The notes beneath the pieces were generated by a model that was not told where the DNA came from, made no database searches, and was given only the letters and a program-made list of their open reading frames with translations. 64,000 nt of DNA from Flavobacterium nitrogenifigens (GTDB lineage Bacteria; Bacteroidota; Bacteroidia; Flavobacteriales; Flavobacteriaceae), in contig NZ_QJRI01000182.1 of NCBI RefSeq assembly GCF_003254565.1, positions 248,001-312,000 of the forward strand. Reading direction: 5' to 3'. Of the stretch, positions 33,969-44,000 are shown piece after piece. The position numbers and the translations under genes were made by a program. Within the stretch, counting starts at the first letter, position 1; every line of letters starts with the position of its first letter.

Positions 33969-36509
33969 TTACAATTTTAAATTTCTCAATCGCAACGCAT
34001 TTACGATTACAGATACAGAACTTAAACTCATTGCTACAGCAGCCAACATCGGCGAAAGCAATATTCCTAAAAACGGATATAAAATTCCTGCTGCAATTGG
34101 CACGCCTAAAGTGTTATATATAAAAGCAAAGAATAAATTCTGTTTAATATTTGACATTACAGCATGGCTGAGGTTTTTGGCTTTTACGATTCCATTTAAA
34201 TCGCCTTTTACCAAAGTGATTTTAGCACTTTCAATCGCGACGTCAGTTCCTGTTCCCATTGCAATTCCAATGTTGGATTGAGCCAAAGCAGGCGCATCAT
34301 TGATTCCGTCTCCAGCCATGGCAACGATTTTTCCTTGTGCTTGAAGACGTTGAATTTCTTTTAATTTATCTTCTGGAAGACAATCTGCTTTGAAAGAACT
34401 CAAATGCAAATGTTCGGCAACAGCTTTTGCCGTATTATGATTGTCACCAGTCATCATGATAACCTCAACCCCTTGAGCGATTAATTCTTTAATGGCTTTC
34501 GCGCTGTTTTCTTTGATGGCATCGGTAATGGCTACGAAACCTAAAACGCTTTTTTCAATGGCGATGTACGAAATAGTTTTTCCTAAATTCTGTTCAGAAA
34601 TTATTTTTTGTTCTAAATCATTAGAAACAGAAGCGCCAATTTCATCCATTAATTTTTTATTTCCTAAAGCGACACTTATGTTTTCTATAGTTCCTAAAAC
34701 ACCTTTACCTGCAATAGTTTCGAAACCTTGAACTTCTCTAAAAGTAGTATTTTTTGCTTTCGCGAAATTGACTACGGCTTGCGCCAAAGGATGTTCGCTA
34801 TGCTGATTTAGAGAAGCAATGTTTTGAAGCAGAAAATCTTCGTCATTATTTATGGCATAGATTTTTTCTACAGATGGTTTTCCTTCGGTAATTGTTCCTG
34901 TTTTGTCGGTAATTAAAACATCAATTTTATTCATGTTTTCCAAGGCTTCAGCATTTTTGATCAGGATTCCGTTTTGAGCACCTTTTCCAACACCAACCAT
35001 AACCGACATCGGAGTTGCGAGTCCAAGGGCGCAAGGGCAGGCGATAATTAAAACCGCAATTGCATTGATTAATCCGTAAACGTAAGCAGGTTCTGGACCA
35101 AATTTTGCCCAAACAAAAAAGGTTACAATCGAAATGATAACTACAGTTGGAACAAAATATTTAGAAACGCGATCGGCTAATTTCTGAATTGGAGCGCGAG
35201 ATCTGCTGGCATCATTTACCATTTGGATAATCTGCGACAACATGGTTTCTGAACCAACTTTTTCAGCAATCATAACAAATGATTTTGTTCCGTTTATAGT
35301 TCCAGAAATCACGGCATCGCCTGTTTTTTTATCTACGGGAATTGGTTCCCCAGTAATCATCGATTCATCAATATTGCTTTCGCCAGAAGTTATTTTTCCG
35401 TCAACTGGAATTTTTTCTCCTGGTTTTACACGAAGTAAATCGCCTTTTTTGATATTGTGAATGGAGATTACTTTATCAATTCCATTTTCAACCAAAGTAG
35501 CTTCTGTTGGTGCTAATTTTAATAATTCTTTAATAGCACCATTCGTTTGTCCGTGCGCTTTAGCTTCTAATAGCTGTCCCAATAAGACTAAAGTGATAAT
35601 AACCGTGGCAGCTTCAAAATACAAATGAATCGTTCCATGATGCGATTTGAATTCGGATGGAAAAATATCAGGAAAAAACATTCCGACAATACTAAATAGG
35701 AAAGCTACACTTGTTCCAATTCCTATTAAAGTAAACATGTTTAAATTCCAAGTCACGATTGATTTGTAAGCGCGAACGAAAAACATCCATCCTGCATAAA
35801 ACAAAACGGGAATTGAAAATAAAAGCTGAACCCAATTCCATTTTTCAATAGACATTATATTGTAAAGCGGATTATTCGGAATCATTTCTGACATGGAAAT
35901 AATGAAAATAGGAAGCGTAAATAAAATCGCAATTTTCATCTTCTTTAATAAATCAGTATAGGTTTTGTTTTCTTCGCTTTCGGAGGCTTGCATAGGAACT
36001 AAATCCATTCCGCAAATCGGGCAATCGCCTGGTTCGTTTGAAACGATTTCAGGATGCATCGGGCAAGTAAATTGTGTTGCTGTGATGGCAACTTGCGGAA
36101 CTAAATCCATTCCGCAAACTGGACAATCTCCAGGTTTGTTGTATGTTTTGTCACCTTCGCAATGCATTGGACAATAATAAACGCCATTGGCACTGTGCTG
36201 ATGCACTTTTTTTGTTTCTGTTTTGTGATGATTGTGATCGTGATGTTCTTTTTTGTGACTAGAACAGCAAGATTTAACGGCAGTTTCTCCATGATTTTTA
36301 GGAGAATCCATTTCAATAGTATATTTTCCAGCTGCAGATAAAACTTCCTGAAACTTTTCAGTAGGAACGTGTTTCTCCATCGTTATGGTTGCCGTTGGAG
36401 GATTTAAAGTTACTTCTGCCTGAACGCCTTCAACTTCATTTAAAGTTTTCTCTACTTTTTTGCGGCAGCCGTCACACGACATTCCTGAAATTATATATTG
36501 ATGAGTCAT
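33969..36509 (-). CDS. copA: Copper-translocating P1B-type ATPase
   Basis: 846 residues. N-terminal HMA domain with GMSCDGC (9-15). A His-rich linker follows (about 80-106: SSHKKEHHDHNHHKTETKKV). Then come two heavy-metal-binding modules: YYCPMHCEGDKTYNKPGDCP-VCGMDLVP (about 112-139) and FTCPMHPEIVSNEPGDCPIC-GMDLVP (about 148-173). The core has the transmembrane metal site IACPCALGLATP (about 488-499), phosphorylation site DKTGTITEGKP (about 533-543), an EHPLA-type HP motif (HSEHPLAQAV) and GDGINDAPAL. It exports Cu(I), or Ag(I), from the cytoplasm at the expense of ATP. Separate from the upstream regulator by a 228-base gap with a repeat. Confidence 0.93.
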   Translation of the reverse strand: MTHQYIISGMSCDGCRKKVEKTLNEVEGVQAEVTLNPPTATITMEKHVPTEKFQEVLSAAGKYTIEMDSPKNHGETAVKSCCSSHKKEHHDHNHHKTETKKVHQHSANGVYYCPMHCEGDKTYNKPGDCPVCGMDLVPQVAITATQFTCPMHPEIVSNEPGDCPICGMDLVPMQASESEENKTYTDLLKKMKIAILFTLPIFIISMSEMIPNNPLYNIMSIEKWNWVQLLFSIPVLFYAGWMFFVRAYKSIVTWNLNMFTLIGIGTSVAFLFSIVGMFFPDIFPSEFKSHHGTIHLYFEAATVIITLVLLGQLLEAKAHGQTNGAIKELLKLAPTEATLVENGIDKVISIHNIKKGDLLRVKPGEKIPVDGKITSGESNIDESMITGEPIPVDKKTGDAVISGTINGTKSFVMIAEKVGSETMLSQIIQMVNDASRSRAPIQKLADRVSKYFVPTVVIISIVTFFVWAKFGPEPAYVYGLINAIAVLIIACPCALGLATPMSVMVGVGKGAQNGILIKNAEALENMNKIDVLITDKTGTITEGKPSVEKIYAINNDEDFLLQNIASLNQHSEHPLAQAVVNFAKAKNTTFREVQGFETIAGKGVLGTIENISVALGNKKLMDEIGASVSNDLEQKIISEQNLGKTISYIAIEKSVLGFVAITDAIKENSAKAIKELIAQGVEVIMMTGDNHNTAKAVAEHLHLSSFKADCLPEDKLKEIQRLQAQGKIVAMAGDGINDAPALAQSNIGIAMGTGTDVAIESAKITLVKGDLNGIVKAKNLSHAVMSNIKQNLFFAFIYNTLGVPIAAGILYPFLGILLSPMLAAVAMSLSSVSVIVNALRLRNLKL

Positions 36510-36601
36510 TGTATTGGTTTTTAAGTATTACAATGCAAATTTCCGAACTATCTGGGAGTTAGGTTTGTAGAATTTTGGGAATGATTTGTAAGATTTACTA
36601 T

Positions 36602-36734
36602 TTTTTTAACCGCAAAGCACGCAAGGATTTTTGATATGGTGGATTTATATAAAACGCGAAGTTCGCAAAGCTTTATCTTAAAAATAACTTTGCGAACCTT
36701 GCGTAAACCTTTGCGAACTTTGCGGTTAAATAAA
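36602..36734. repeat. GCAAAG-type inverted-repeat element, copy 2
   Basis: Left end TTTTTAACCGCAAAGCACGC and right end (complement of TTTAACCGCAAAGTTCGCAA) are inverted repeats. The inside carries CGCGAAGTTCGCAAAG and its complement-like CTTTGCGAACCTTGCG. Same words as the element at 3743-3820. It reaches to within 8 bases of the stop of the regulator gene. Confidence 0.7.
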
Positions 36735-36737
36735 AAA

Positions 36738-37298
36738 CTACAAATTCTCGATCTGAATACGCATTTTATCTTTTGATTGTTTGAATGAAGTAGGGGTAAA
36801 GCCTGTGATTTTTTTAAATTGATTGCTTAAATGCGCTACATTGCTGTAGTTGAGAATATCGGCAATTTCACTTAAAGAAAGCTCATTATAAATCAATAAC
36901 TCTTTTACTTTTTCAATTTTCTGACTGATGAAATACTTTTCGATCGTAGTGTTTTCAATTTCAGAAAATAAATTGCTCAGCGAATTGTAATCCTGATTTA
37001 AGTTTTCAGCTAAGTACTCAGACAAGTTGATTTTAAGATCATTGTTTTTATGATGAACCAGATCGACTATCAGGTTTTTTATTCTTTCAACCGTTTTTGT
37101 TTTTTTATCATCGATTAAATCAAAACCTAAAGCCTGCAGATTTTTTAGCAAAATTTCTTTTTGATCATCATTGATTTCTTCGGTCAATTCGACTTCTCCT
37201 AATTCTACAGAAGTAGTTTGAAGTCCGAGTTTTTCAAACTCAGACTTCACTACCATTTTGCATCGGCTGCACACCATATTTTTGATGTAGAGCTTCAT
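36738..37298 (-). CDS. HMA-like domain fused to an AraC-type DNA-binding domain, putative copper regulator
   Basis: 186 residues. The N-terminal 70 residues resemble a ferredoxin-like metallochaperone fold with a potential metal pair CSRC (10-13, in YIKNMVCSRCKMVV) and the closing LLKNLQALGFDLID. The C-terminal half (about 105-180) is a single AraC-type region with two HTH parts: EKVKELLIYNELSLSEIADI and LNYSNVAHLSNQFKKITGFT with PTSFK. There is no separate sensor domain other than the HMA-like part. It starts 2 bases after the DUF3347 gene, in the same transcript. Metal sensing is inferred from the domain and context. Confidence 0.8.
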   Translation of the reverse strand: MKLYIKNMVCSRCKMVVKSEFEKLGLQTTSVELGEVELTEEINDDQKEILLKNLQALGFDLIDDKKTKTVERIKNLIVDLVHHKNNDLKINLSEYLAENLNQDYNSLSNLFSEIENTTIEKYFISQKIEKVKELLIYNELSLSEIADILNYSNVAHLSNQFKKITGFTPTSFKQSKDKMRIQIENL

Positions 37299-37300
37299 AT

Positions 37301-37828
37301 TTATTTGATCGTTTCTACCACGTTACCGCAAGTTAGCATAGAAGAACCGTAGTACGGATTCTTAACTGCTTTTTCTTTGCTTAACCAATCTGCATCTGCC
37401 ATTGGGCAATATTGTTTGTAGATTGGTTCACTTGGGGTTGAAACTTTTATTAAATCGTAAGTGCTTTTAGATAAAGACTTAAAAGTCTCACGCTGTTTTT
37501 TAAGATCTGTTGTTGCTGAAATACTTTTGGCATCAGCAGTTAATTTTTTAACTACTTTCATCCAAACGGTATGTTCGTTGCTTTTTAGTTTGTCCATTTT
37601 TACGGCAGTAATAGCAGTCAATAAAGTTGCAGCTTTCGCCGAAGTTAGTTTGCTATCACTTTTAATAAGTGCATCTTTTACAGAAAAATAAGCATCATAA
37701 ACAGATTGTAATTGAGAATCTGCCATTTCAATTTCTGTTAAGCCAGAATTATTCGTTTTTGCCTGAATCGTATTTGCAGTAAATAATACTGTTACTGCCA
37801 TTGCTAAAGCTATAATTGATTTTTTCAT
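37301..37828 (-). CDS. DUF3347 periplasmic protein
   Basis: 175 residues with a signal peptide (1-23, ending TIQAK). The central helical region runs QLQSVYDAYFSVKDALIKSD and KLTSAKAATLLTAI. The conserved C-terminal segment is YKQYCPMADADWLSKEKAVK, then NPYYGSSMLTCGNVVETI. The two cysteines, His-free Met and Asp in this tail are the conserved elements of DUF3347, a domain commonly attached to, or next to, CusB-type adaptors and copper ATPases. Probably a periplasmic copper-binding accessory. Co-transcribed with the HMA-AraC regulator. Confidence 0.85.
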   Translation of the reverse strand: MKKSIIALAMAVTVLFTANTIQAKTNNSGLTEIEMADSQLQSVYDAYFSVKDALIKSDSKLTSAKAATLLTAITAVKMDKLKSNEHTVWMKVVKKLTADAKSISATTDLKKQRETFKSLSKSTYDLIKVSTPSEPIYKQYCPMADADWLSKEKAVKNPYYGSSMLTCGNVVETIK

Positions 37829-37927
37829 TGTATATAATATTTGGTAAAGGATTTTTAATTCCTTTAAAATTAATTAAAAAATTTGATTTTAAAAAGACCC
37901 AATATGGGCTATCACAAATGCAAACAA

Positions 37928-38284
37928 TTATATTTTCGGCTTCAGCCAGATAGAAGTAAATCCTGAAGAAATAGTAGAATTACTATAAGAGGAAATTGTA
38001 TTTTTTAGGGAAAAATTGAAAACATCGTTTTGTAAATCAAAATCATTTGAAATCAAAAGAAGGTTTAATGTTGAGGTATTACAGCCTGAGTGACGGCACT
38101 TTCCTTCGCAATTATGTTTTTCTTGTTTTGAAGTTTTCTTTTCACAGCATTTTTGAGAACAGCTGTTTTCTTCTTTAACGACAATTTCTTTTGAGTTTCC
38201 ATTATGGCATGCGTAAGTATAACTCGGATTCAAAAAGAAACTAAGTGTCATAAAAAGCATTATTATGTGGATTTTCTTGCTCAA
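37928..38284 (-). CDS. Cys/His-rich secreted hypothetical protein
   Basis: 118 residues. A signal peptide (about 1-25, FLNPSYTYA) is followed by a cysteine-rich block: residue 26 C, then SCSQKCCEKK, HNCEGKCRHSGC (nine Cys and several His in about 45 residues). The last 50 residues (STLNLLLISNDFDLQNDVFN and onwards) are less unusual. I recognise no named family. Its composition suggests metal binding, and it is the first minus-strand gene of the copper island, 99 bases before the DUF3347 gene. Confidence 0.7.
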   Translation of the reverse strand: MSKKIHIIMLFMTLSFFLNPSYTYACHNGNSKEIVVKEENSCSQKCCEKKTSKQEKHNCEGKCRHSGCNTSTLNLLLISNDFDLQNDVFNFSLKNTISSYSNSTISSGFTSIWLKPKI

Positions 38285-38354
38285 AGAAATTGTTTTTAGA
38301 AATGCAAATTTAGTTAAAAATGCTTGAGAAAATTATTTTTTAAGATTTCGATAA

Positions 38355-39203
38355 CTAGAGTTTTTTGAAATCGGTGGGTTTCATGTTTTTACGTTTCTTG
38401 AAATAATTGGTCAAATGGCTTTCGTCTGTAAAACCAAATTCGTACGCGATTTGTTTAATCGGCAATTGATTGTTATGAAATCTTTTTTCGATTAAAGTCA
38501 ATCGTAAATTATGAATGTATTCGCGATAACTAATGCTGAAAGTTCTTTTAAAATAGGCACTAAAATAAGTTTGAGCAATATTAAAATGTTCTGCAATTAC
38601 CTTTATCTGAACCAATTTTGGCTGATAAATATTCTGATGAATGTAATTAGCAATTTGTTCACTATCCAAATGAGTCGATTTCATCTGTAAATTCATCCCT
38701 CGGATTGTTTCTTTAATTAAACCAAAAAGGGAAAGAATTTGATAGAAAACGATAGGAGATGAGGTAACGTCTATATAATGTCCATACGTTACAATATTTT
38801 CAACTGTGTTTTTTAGAATCGTTTTGCAAGGTTCGTCAAACTTCAAAACAGTTTCTTTTAAGATTTTATCGCGCATGAAACTTTCTGGAGTATTTACTAA
38901 AAATTCATCGCAAGTAAGATTCTGTTTTGAGTTGAAATAATTATCAGTGAATTTGATAAAAATGAATCGGGTACTTTTCTTTATATCAAAATAATGTTCA
39001 TCATCTGGAGAAATAACAAATAGATCTCCTGCTTTATACGGCAGTAGATTATTATTTAAGTGATGTATGCCACTTCCTTTCTTTATATAAATGATTTCGT
39101 AATACGTATGCGTATGTGGAGGAAGATGAAATTTCTCTTCTTCAAATTCATCCAAAACAAGCGTTTTAAACTGATTTAATTTCGGCATAACATAAATGTA
39201 CAA
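38355..39203 (-). CDS. AraC-family regulator with cupin-type sensor domain
   Basis: 282 residues (a second ATG at 39188, MPKLNQ, is equally possible as start). The N-terminal half contains a cupin-like HTHTYYEIIYIKKGSGIHHL (31-50) and GDLFVISPDDEHYF (about 59-72). The C-terminal 100 residues carry the AraC HTH pair: VIAEHFNIAQTYFSAYFKRT and QLPIKQIAYEFGFTDESHLT with NYFKK. A ligand-responsive activator or repressor. It is divergent from the MFS exporter gene, with the two starts 88 bases apart, so regulation of the exporter is the likely role. Confidence 0.9.
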   Translation of the reverse strand: MYIYVMPKLNQFKTLVLDEFEEEKFHLPPHTHTYYEIIYIKKGSGIHHLNNNLLPYKAGDLFVISPDDEHYFDIKKSTRFIFIKFTDNYFNSKQNLTCDEFLVNTPESFMRDKILKETVLKFDEPCKTILKNTVENIVTYGHYIDVTSSPIVFYQILSLFGLIKETIRGMNLQMKSTHLDSEQIANYIHQNIYQPKLVQIKVIAEHFNIAQTYFSAYFKRTFSISYREYIHNLRLTLIEKRFHNNQLPIKQIAYEFGFTDESHLTNYFKKRKNMKPTDFKKL

Positions 39204-39290
39204 TTTTATATCGCAAATTTACAACTTTTTTTAAGGTTAACGGTGTTAATTTTGCCTCGTAGAAATCTATTCCTTTCTACAATAATCAAA

Positions 39291-40457
39291 ATGAAAAAAA
39301 GTCTTATTGCACTCTCTTTAGGAGGGTTAACTATTGGTATTACAGAATTTGTAATGATGGGATTACTCCCAGATATTGCTTCAGATATGAAAGTGTCAAT
39401 TCCGGTTGCTGGATATTTAATTTCGTCTTATGCACTTGGAGTTGTTATTGGAGCGCCTTTGTTAGTAATCGCAGGAAGAAATTATGCACCTAAAAAGATG
39501 CTTTTAATTCTAGCTTTAATGTTGGCAGTTTTCAATGCGTTGTCAATTATAGCTCCTAATTATAATATTTTATTTGCTTCTCGATTTTTATCTGGATTGC
39601 CGCACGGAGCATTCTTTGGAGTGGGAGCGGTAGTCGCAAGCCGTTTGGCAGATAAAGGAAAAGAGGCACAGGCAATCTCTATAATGTTTGCAGGTTTAAC
39701 AATTGCGAATTTAATAGGCGTGCCAATTGGAACCTATATTGGCCATCATTTTATTTGGCGATATACTTTTGTATTAATTGCTATTGTAGGCTTATTAACC
39801 TTTCTGGCTATTTATTTATGGATGCCAAATCTTGAAAAAGGAGAAAGTGTAAACATGAAAACACAGCTTCAGTTTTTTAAGAAAACAGAGGCTTGGTTAA
39901 TTATCGGAATTACAGCAATTGGTTTTGGAGGTCTATTTGCTTGGATCAGTTACATTGCGCCTCTTTTAATTAATGTATCGAAGTTTTCGCCAGAAGATGT
40001 TTCATCTATCCTAATTCTAGCAGGATTAGGAATGGTAGTAGGGAACTTTGTGGGAGGTAAATTGGCAGATCGTTTTTCACCAGCTCCAACAACATTAGCA
40101 CTTTTGCTTGTTATGTCTACCGATTTGGTTTTGGTTTATTTCTTCTCATTCAATCAATACATATCTTTATTTCTGACTTTCTTAACGGGTGCTATTTCGT
40201 TCTCAGTAATTGCGCCAATTCAGATGCTGATGATTCGTACCGCAAAAGGAGCAGAGATGATCGCTTCGGCTTCTCTTCAAGGAAGTTTTAATATTGGAAA
40301 TGCTTTAGGCGCTTTTCTTGGCGGATTGCCTTTAGCAGCGGGATTCAGCTATTCTTCTCCTAATCTTATCGGAGTTGTGATGTCGGTTATCGGAATGGTC
40401 ATCACATTCGTATTGATGAGGTTACATCAAAAGCAATTGCAGTTGCAGCGTATTTAA
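39291..40457 (+). CDS. Major facilitator superfamily exporter (AraJ/DHA1-like)
   Basis: 388 residues from the ATG at 39291, MKKSLIALSLGGLTIG, which begins the first helix; the frame is open further upstream as far as 39243. Twelve hydrophobic segments. DHA1 sugar/drug efflux signature: TIGITEFVMMGLLPDIASDM in helix 1, motif A-like VIAGRNYAPKKMLLI (about 60-74) and LSGLPHGAFFGVGAVVASRL in helix 4. Members export arabinose, purines or drugs; the substrate here is unknown. Paired with the divergent AraC gene; terminator directly downstream. Confidence 0.9.
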   Translation: MKKSLIALSLGGLTIGITEFVMMGLLPDIASDMKVSIPVAGYLISSYALGVVIGAPLLVIAGRNYAPKKMLLILALMLAVFNALSIIAPNYNILFASRFLSGLPHGAFFGVGAVVASRLADKGKEAQAISIMFAGLTIANLIGVPIGTYIGHHFIWRYTFVLIAIVGLLTFLAIYLWMPNLEKGESVNMKTQLQFFKKTEAWLIIGITAIGFGGLFAWISYIAPLLINVSKFSPEDVSSILILAGLGMVVGNFVGGKLADRFSPAPTTLALLLVMSTDLVLVYFFSFNQYISLFLTFLTGAISFSVIAPIQMLMIRTAKGAEMIASASLQGSFNIGNALGAFLGGLPLAAGFSYSSPNLIGVVMSVIGMVITFVLMRLHQKQLQLQRI

Positions 40458-40479
40458 ACACTTAGAATTTAATTTTTTT

Positions 40480-40510
40480 AAGCCCTTAACTTTTGTTTAA
40501 GGGCTTTTTT
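40480..40510 (+). terminator. Terminator after the MFS gene
   Basis: AAGCCCTTAA / TTAAGGGCTT stem with a short loop, followed by a T run. Confidence 0.85.
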
Positions 40511-40690
40511 GTGCTTATAAGAATGCAATCTTATAGTCAAAATTACCTTTTCTTCGATCTCATTAATCTTATTTATAGGTAAAATCATGGCAATTTTTAA
40601 AACATGAATAAAAATTTTTCATTTTTTTTGGCTTGATTTTAACTTTTTAAGTGTAAAAATAACACCTAATATTTTTGTAAGTAATATTCA

Positions 40691-40704
40691 TGTAATCGAT
40701 TGTT
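40691..40704. promoter_or_regulatory. LacI-type operator-like site 1 upstream of susC
   Basis: TGTAATCGATTGTT, agreeing with TGnAAnCGnTTnCA in all but the last two bases. It lies in the very AT-rich 40.6-41.08 kb leader region, 394 bases before the susC start. Confidence 0.45.
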
Positions 40705-40876
40705 TTTTTTATAAAAATAAAATCAAATGAACGATTAATAATAATATTATTAATATTTTATACTGTTATAAATTATATATGTGATATAAAAAAGCAGTAA
40801 AATTTTCAATATGTAATTTTTTTTATGAATTTTTTATGAATTTTTATTTTTCGTTTTAAAAAAATATCTATGTTTG

Positions 40877-40890
40877 TGTAATCGATTACA
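40877..40890. promoter_or_regulatory. LacI-type operator-like site 2 upstream of susC
   Basis: TGTAATCGATTACA, a perfect 14-bp palindrome that matches the LacI-family consensus TGnAAnCGnTTnCA exactly, 195 bases before the susC start. The rest of the 627-base leader between the MFS and susC genes has no ORF. Confidence 0.6.
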
Positions 40891-40907
40891 ACTTTATTTT
40901 TAACCTT

Positions 40908-40921
40908 CGAAATCGATTAAG
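40908..40921. promoter_or_regulatory. LacI-type operator-like site 3 (half-degenerate)
   Basis: CGAAATCGATTAAG keeps the AATCGATTA core; its centre is 31 bp from site 2, close to three helical turns. Confidence 0.35.
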
Positions 40922-41084
40922 TTATAAGATGGAAAACAGAGCAAGAATAAAGCTTTGTAGAGGAGGTAAATAAATTACTGTTAAATAAAAACCACAAATA
41001 TTAACTATAAAATGAATTGAAAGTAACCACAAAAAACCACTTAAACCAAAAAGAAAAAACTTTTAATAACTTAAACAATCAACC

Positions 41085-44000
41085 ATGAACTTTAAAGAAC
41101 TATTAAACAAAGGAGCAAATTTTTGCTTTAAACTTGTTTTCTTACTGTGCTTATTGATCGGTAGTCAAGTACACGCTCAGGGCACAACGATAGAGGGAAC
41201 CGTGAAGGATGCCGCGGGACTTTCTCTTCCTGGGGTAAACGTCTTAGAAAAAGGAACTAAGAACGGAACTTCTACCGATTTTGACGGGCATTACAAAATA
41301 AAACTAACCAATCCGAAAGCCGTATTAACCTTTTCTTTTATTGGGTTTCAAAGTCTTAGTATTTCTGCAGAAGGAAAAACTAAAGTAAATGCAACATTGG
41401 TTGAAGATGCTAATAACTTAAATGAAGTCGTTGTAATTGGATATGGAACTTCTAAAAAATCTGATTTGACTGGTGCAGTTTCTACTATCTCAGGAGCAGA
41501 TTTGAAAAAAGTGCCAGTAGCAAATGTTGCTGAAGCTTTAACAGGTCGTATTGCAGGGGTTCAAGTTACTGCGTCTGAAGGTTCGCCAGATGCTGATATT
41601 CGAATTAGAGTTCGTGGCGGTGGTTCACTTACTCAAGATGCTTCACCGCTAATTATTGTGGATGGATTTCCGGTCAATAGTATGAATGATATTTCTTCAT
41701 CTGATATTGATACGATGACTGTTTTAAAAGACGCTGCTTCAACTGCAATCTATGGATCACGTGGTGCAAATGGGGTAATTCTTATTACAACAAAAAAGGG
41801 TAAAGACGGAAAAATGGCAGTAAATTTCAATATGTTCTATGGTATGAAAACTATGGCTAATCAAATTGATGTTTTGTCACCTGAAGATTATACGAAATGG
41901 CAATACGAATATGCTTTACTTTCTCAAACAGGAACAAAAGTGCCTTCTAACCCAGATTCATACACTAAGTATTTTGGAAATTGGGAAGATCATGACATGT
42001 ACCAAGGACTAAAGGGAGATGATTGGCAAAAACAGATTTTTGGACGTACTGGTGAGGTTCAAAGCCGTGATTTAGGAATTAGAGGTGGAACAGACAAGCT
42101 GAACTACAATTTTAATTATGCTCATTATGATGAGAAGGCAATCATGATAGGTTCAAACTATAAAAGAAATAACTTAGCATTAGCATTAAAAAGTAAATTA
42201 AGTGATAAGATAGATGTTGGTTTTACGATGCGCTATTCAGATACTGAGGTTGACGGTGGTGGTGTAAATGAGCAAAATGAAAAGTCTTCATCAGATTCTC
42301 GTATGCGTACTATTGTAGGATATGCACCACTTCCAGTAGCAGGTTTGACTTCAGAAGATGTAACTGGAGATGGATCTAATGTATTAATAAATCCTTTTAA
42401 ATCTGTTTCAGATAATGATCGCCAACAGTTCCGTAAGAACTTTAATATGTTAGGAAGTTTTGGATGGGAAATTGTAGATAATTTAAAATTGAATGTAGAT
42501 TTAGGTCTTGATAATTTTTATAACCAAGATTATCGTTTTTACGGATTGACAACATATTACGTAGCTAACGCACCAAAAGCTGAATTGCAGGATATGCCTG
42601 CAATGATTATGTCAGACAGTAAGGATAGACGTTTTAGAAATGCTAATACGCTGAATTACGATTTCAAAAAAATAATGGGAGAAGATCATCATTTGACTGC
42701 TCTTATAGGAGAAGAAAGTATTTCAACTAGCTCAAATACTTTGACTACTACGATTCATGGATATCCAACGTTTTTTGATTTCGAGAAAGCAAAAACACTT
42801 ACAAGTCAAGGAACACCACAAGCGGTAGATAATTACTATAATCCAGATGATAAATTATTGTCGTTCTTCGGACGCGCTAATTATGATTACAAAAATCGTT
42901 ACATTTTCTCAGCTACTTTTCGTGCTGACGGATCTAGTAAATTTCAAGAACAAAATCGATGGGGCTATTTTCCCGCATTTGCTGCAGGATGGAAAATCTC
43001 AGAAGAAAGCTGGCTGAAAAATCAAAGCTGGTTAAGCCTTTTAAAGGTTAGAGCAAGTTATGGTGAAGCAGGAAATAACAATATTCCTGTTGGACAGCAA
43101 ATTCAAATTTTTCAATCGACACCAACAACTTGGATTAATGGCGTTACTAGTGTTTGGGCTCCTTCAAAAACAATGCCTAATCCAGACTTGAAATGGGAAA
43201 CTACAGTAACTCAGAATCTTGGTTTAGATTTCGCATTTTTCAAAAACCGTTTAAGTGGTAATTTTGATGTCTATAAAAATGTTACAAGTGATTTGTTAAT
43301 TAATTTCCCAGTTCCAGGATCTGGATATGATTATCAATATCGTAATATGGGAGAAACACAAAATACAGGTTTCGAAGCTACTTTAAATGTTGTAGCCATT
43401 GAAAAAGCTAAATATGGTTTGAATTTTTCATTCAATATGTCAGTAAACAAAAATCGTATTAACTCATTGGGTGTTATGAATAATTTTGGACAAGCGACTG
43501 GTTGGGCTTCTTCACAAATTGGAGATGATTACCTAATAGAAGTTGGTTCTTCTTTGGGAGCTATGTATGGCTATAAAAATGATGGAAGATACGAAGTTTC
43601 TGATTTTGACTATGTTGGAGGGAAATATGTTTTGAAAAGCGGCGTAATTTCTACTGCTACAACTTTAGTAGGAGACGGAAGTTCGCTTAAACCTGGAGAC
43701 ATGAAATTAAAAGATGTTAATGGTGATGGTAAAGTAGATATAAACGATAAAACAATTATTGGAAATGTTAATCCTAAAAGCTCAGGAGGTTTTATTATCA
43801 ACGGAAACGCTTATGGATTTGATTTAATGGCAGCTTTTAACTGGAGTATTGGCAATGAAATATATAATGCAGATAAAATTGAATTTTCTACAGCTACTGC
43901 TTCGGGGGAATATAAGAACTTAAATTCTACGATGGCTGATGGAAAAAGATGGACTAATCTGGACCCAGCAACAGGTCAATTAGTAACAGGTAATCCTGAA

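Noticed and set aside
38355..40457. AraC/MFS pair as part of the copper island
   Set aside because: The exporter is a DHA1 sugar/drug type and the regulator has a cupin sensor; nothing links them to metals except position.
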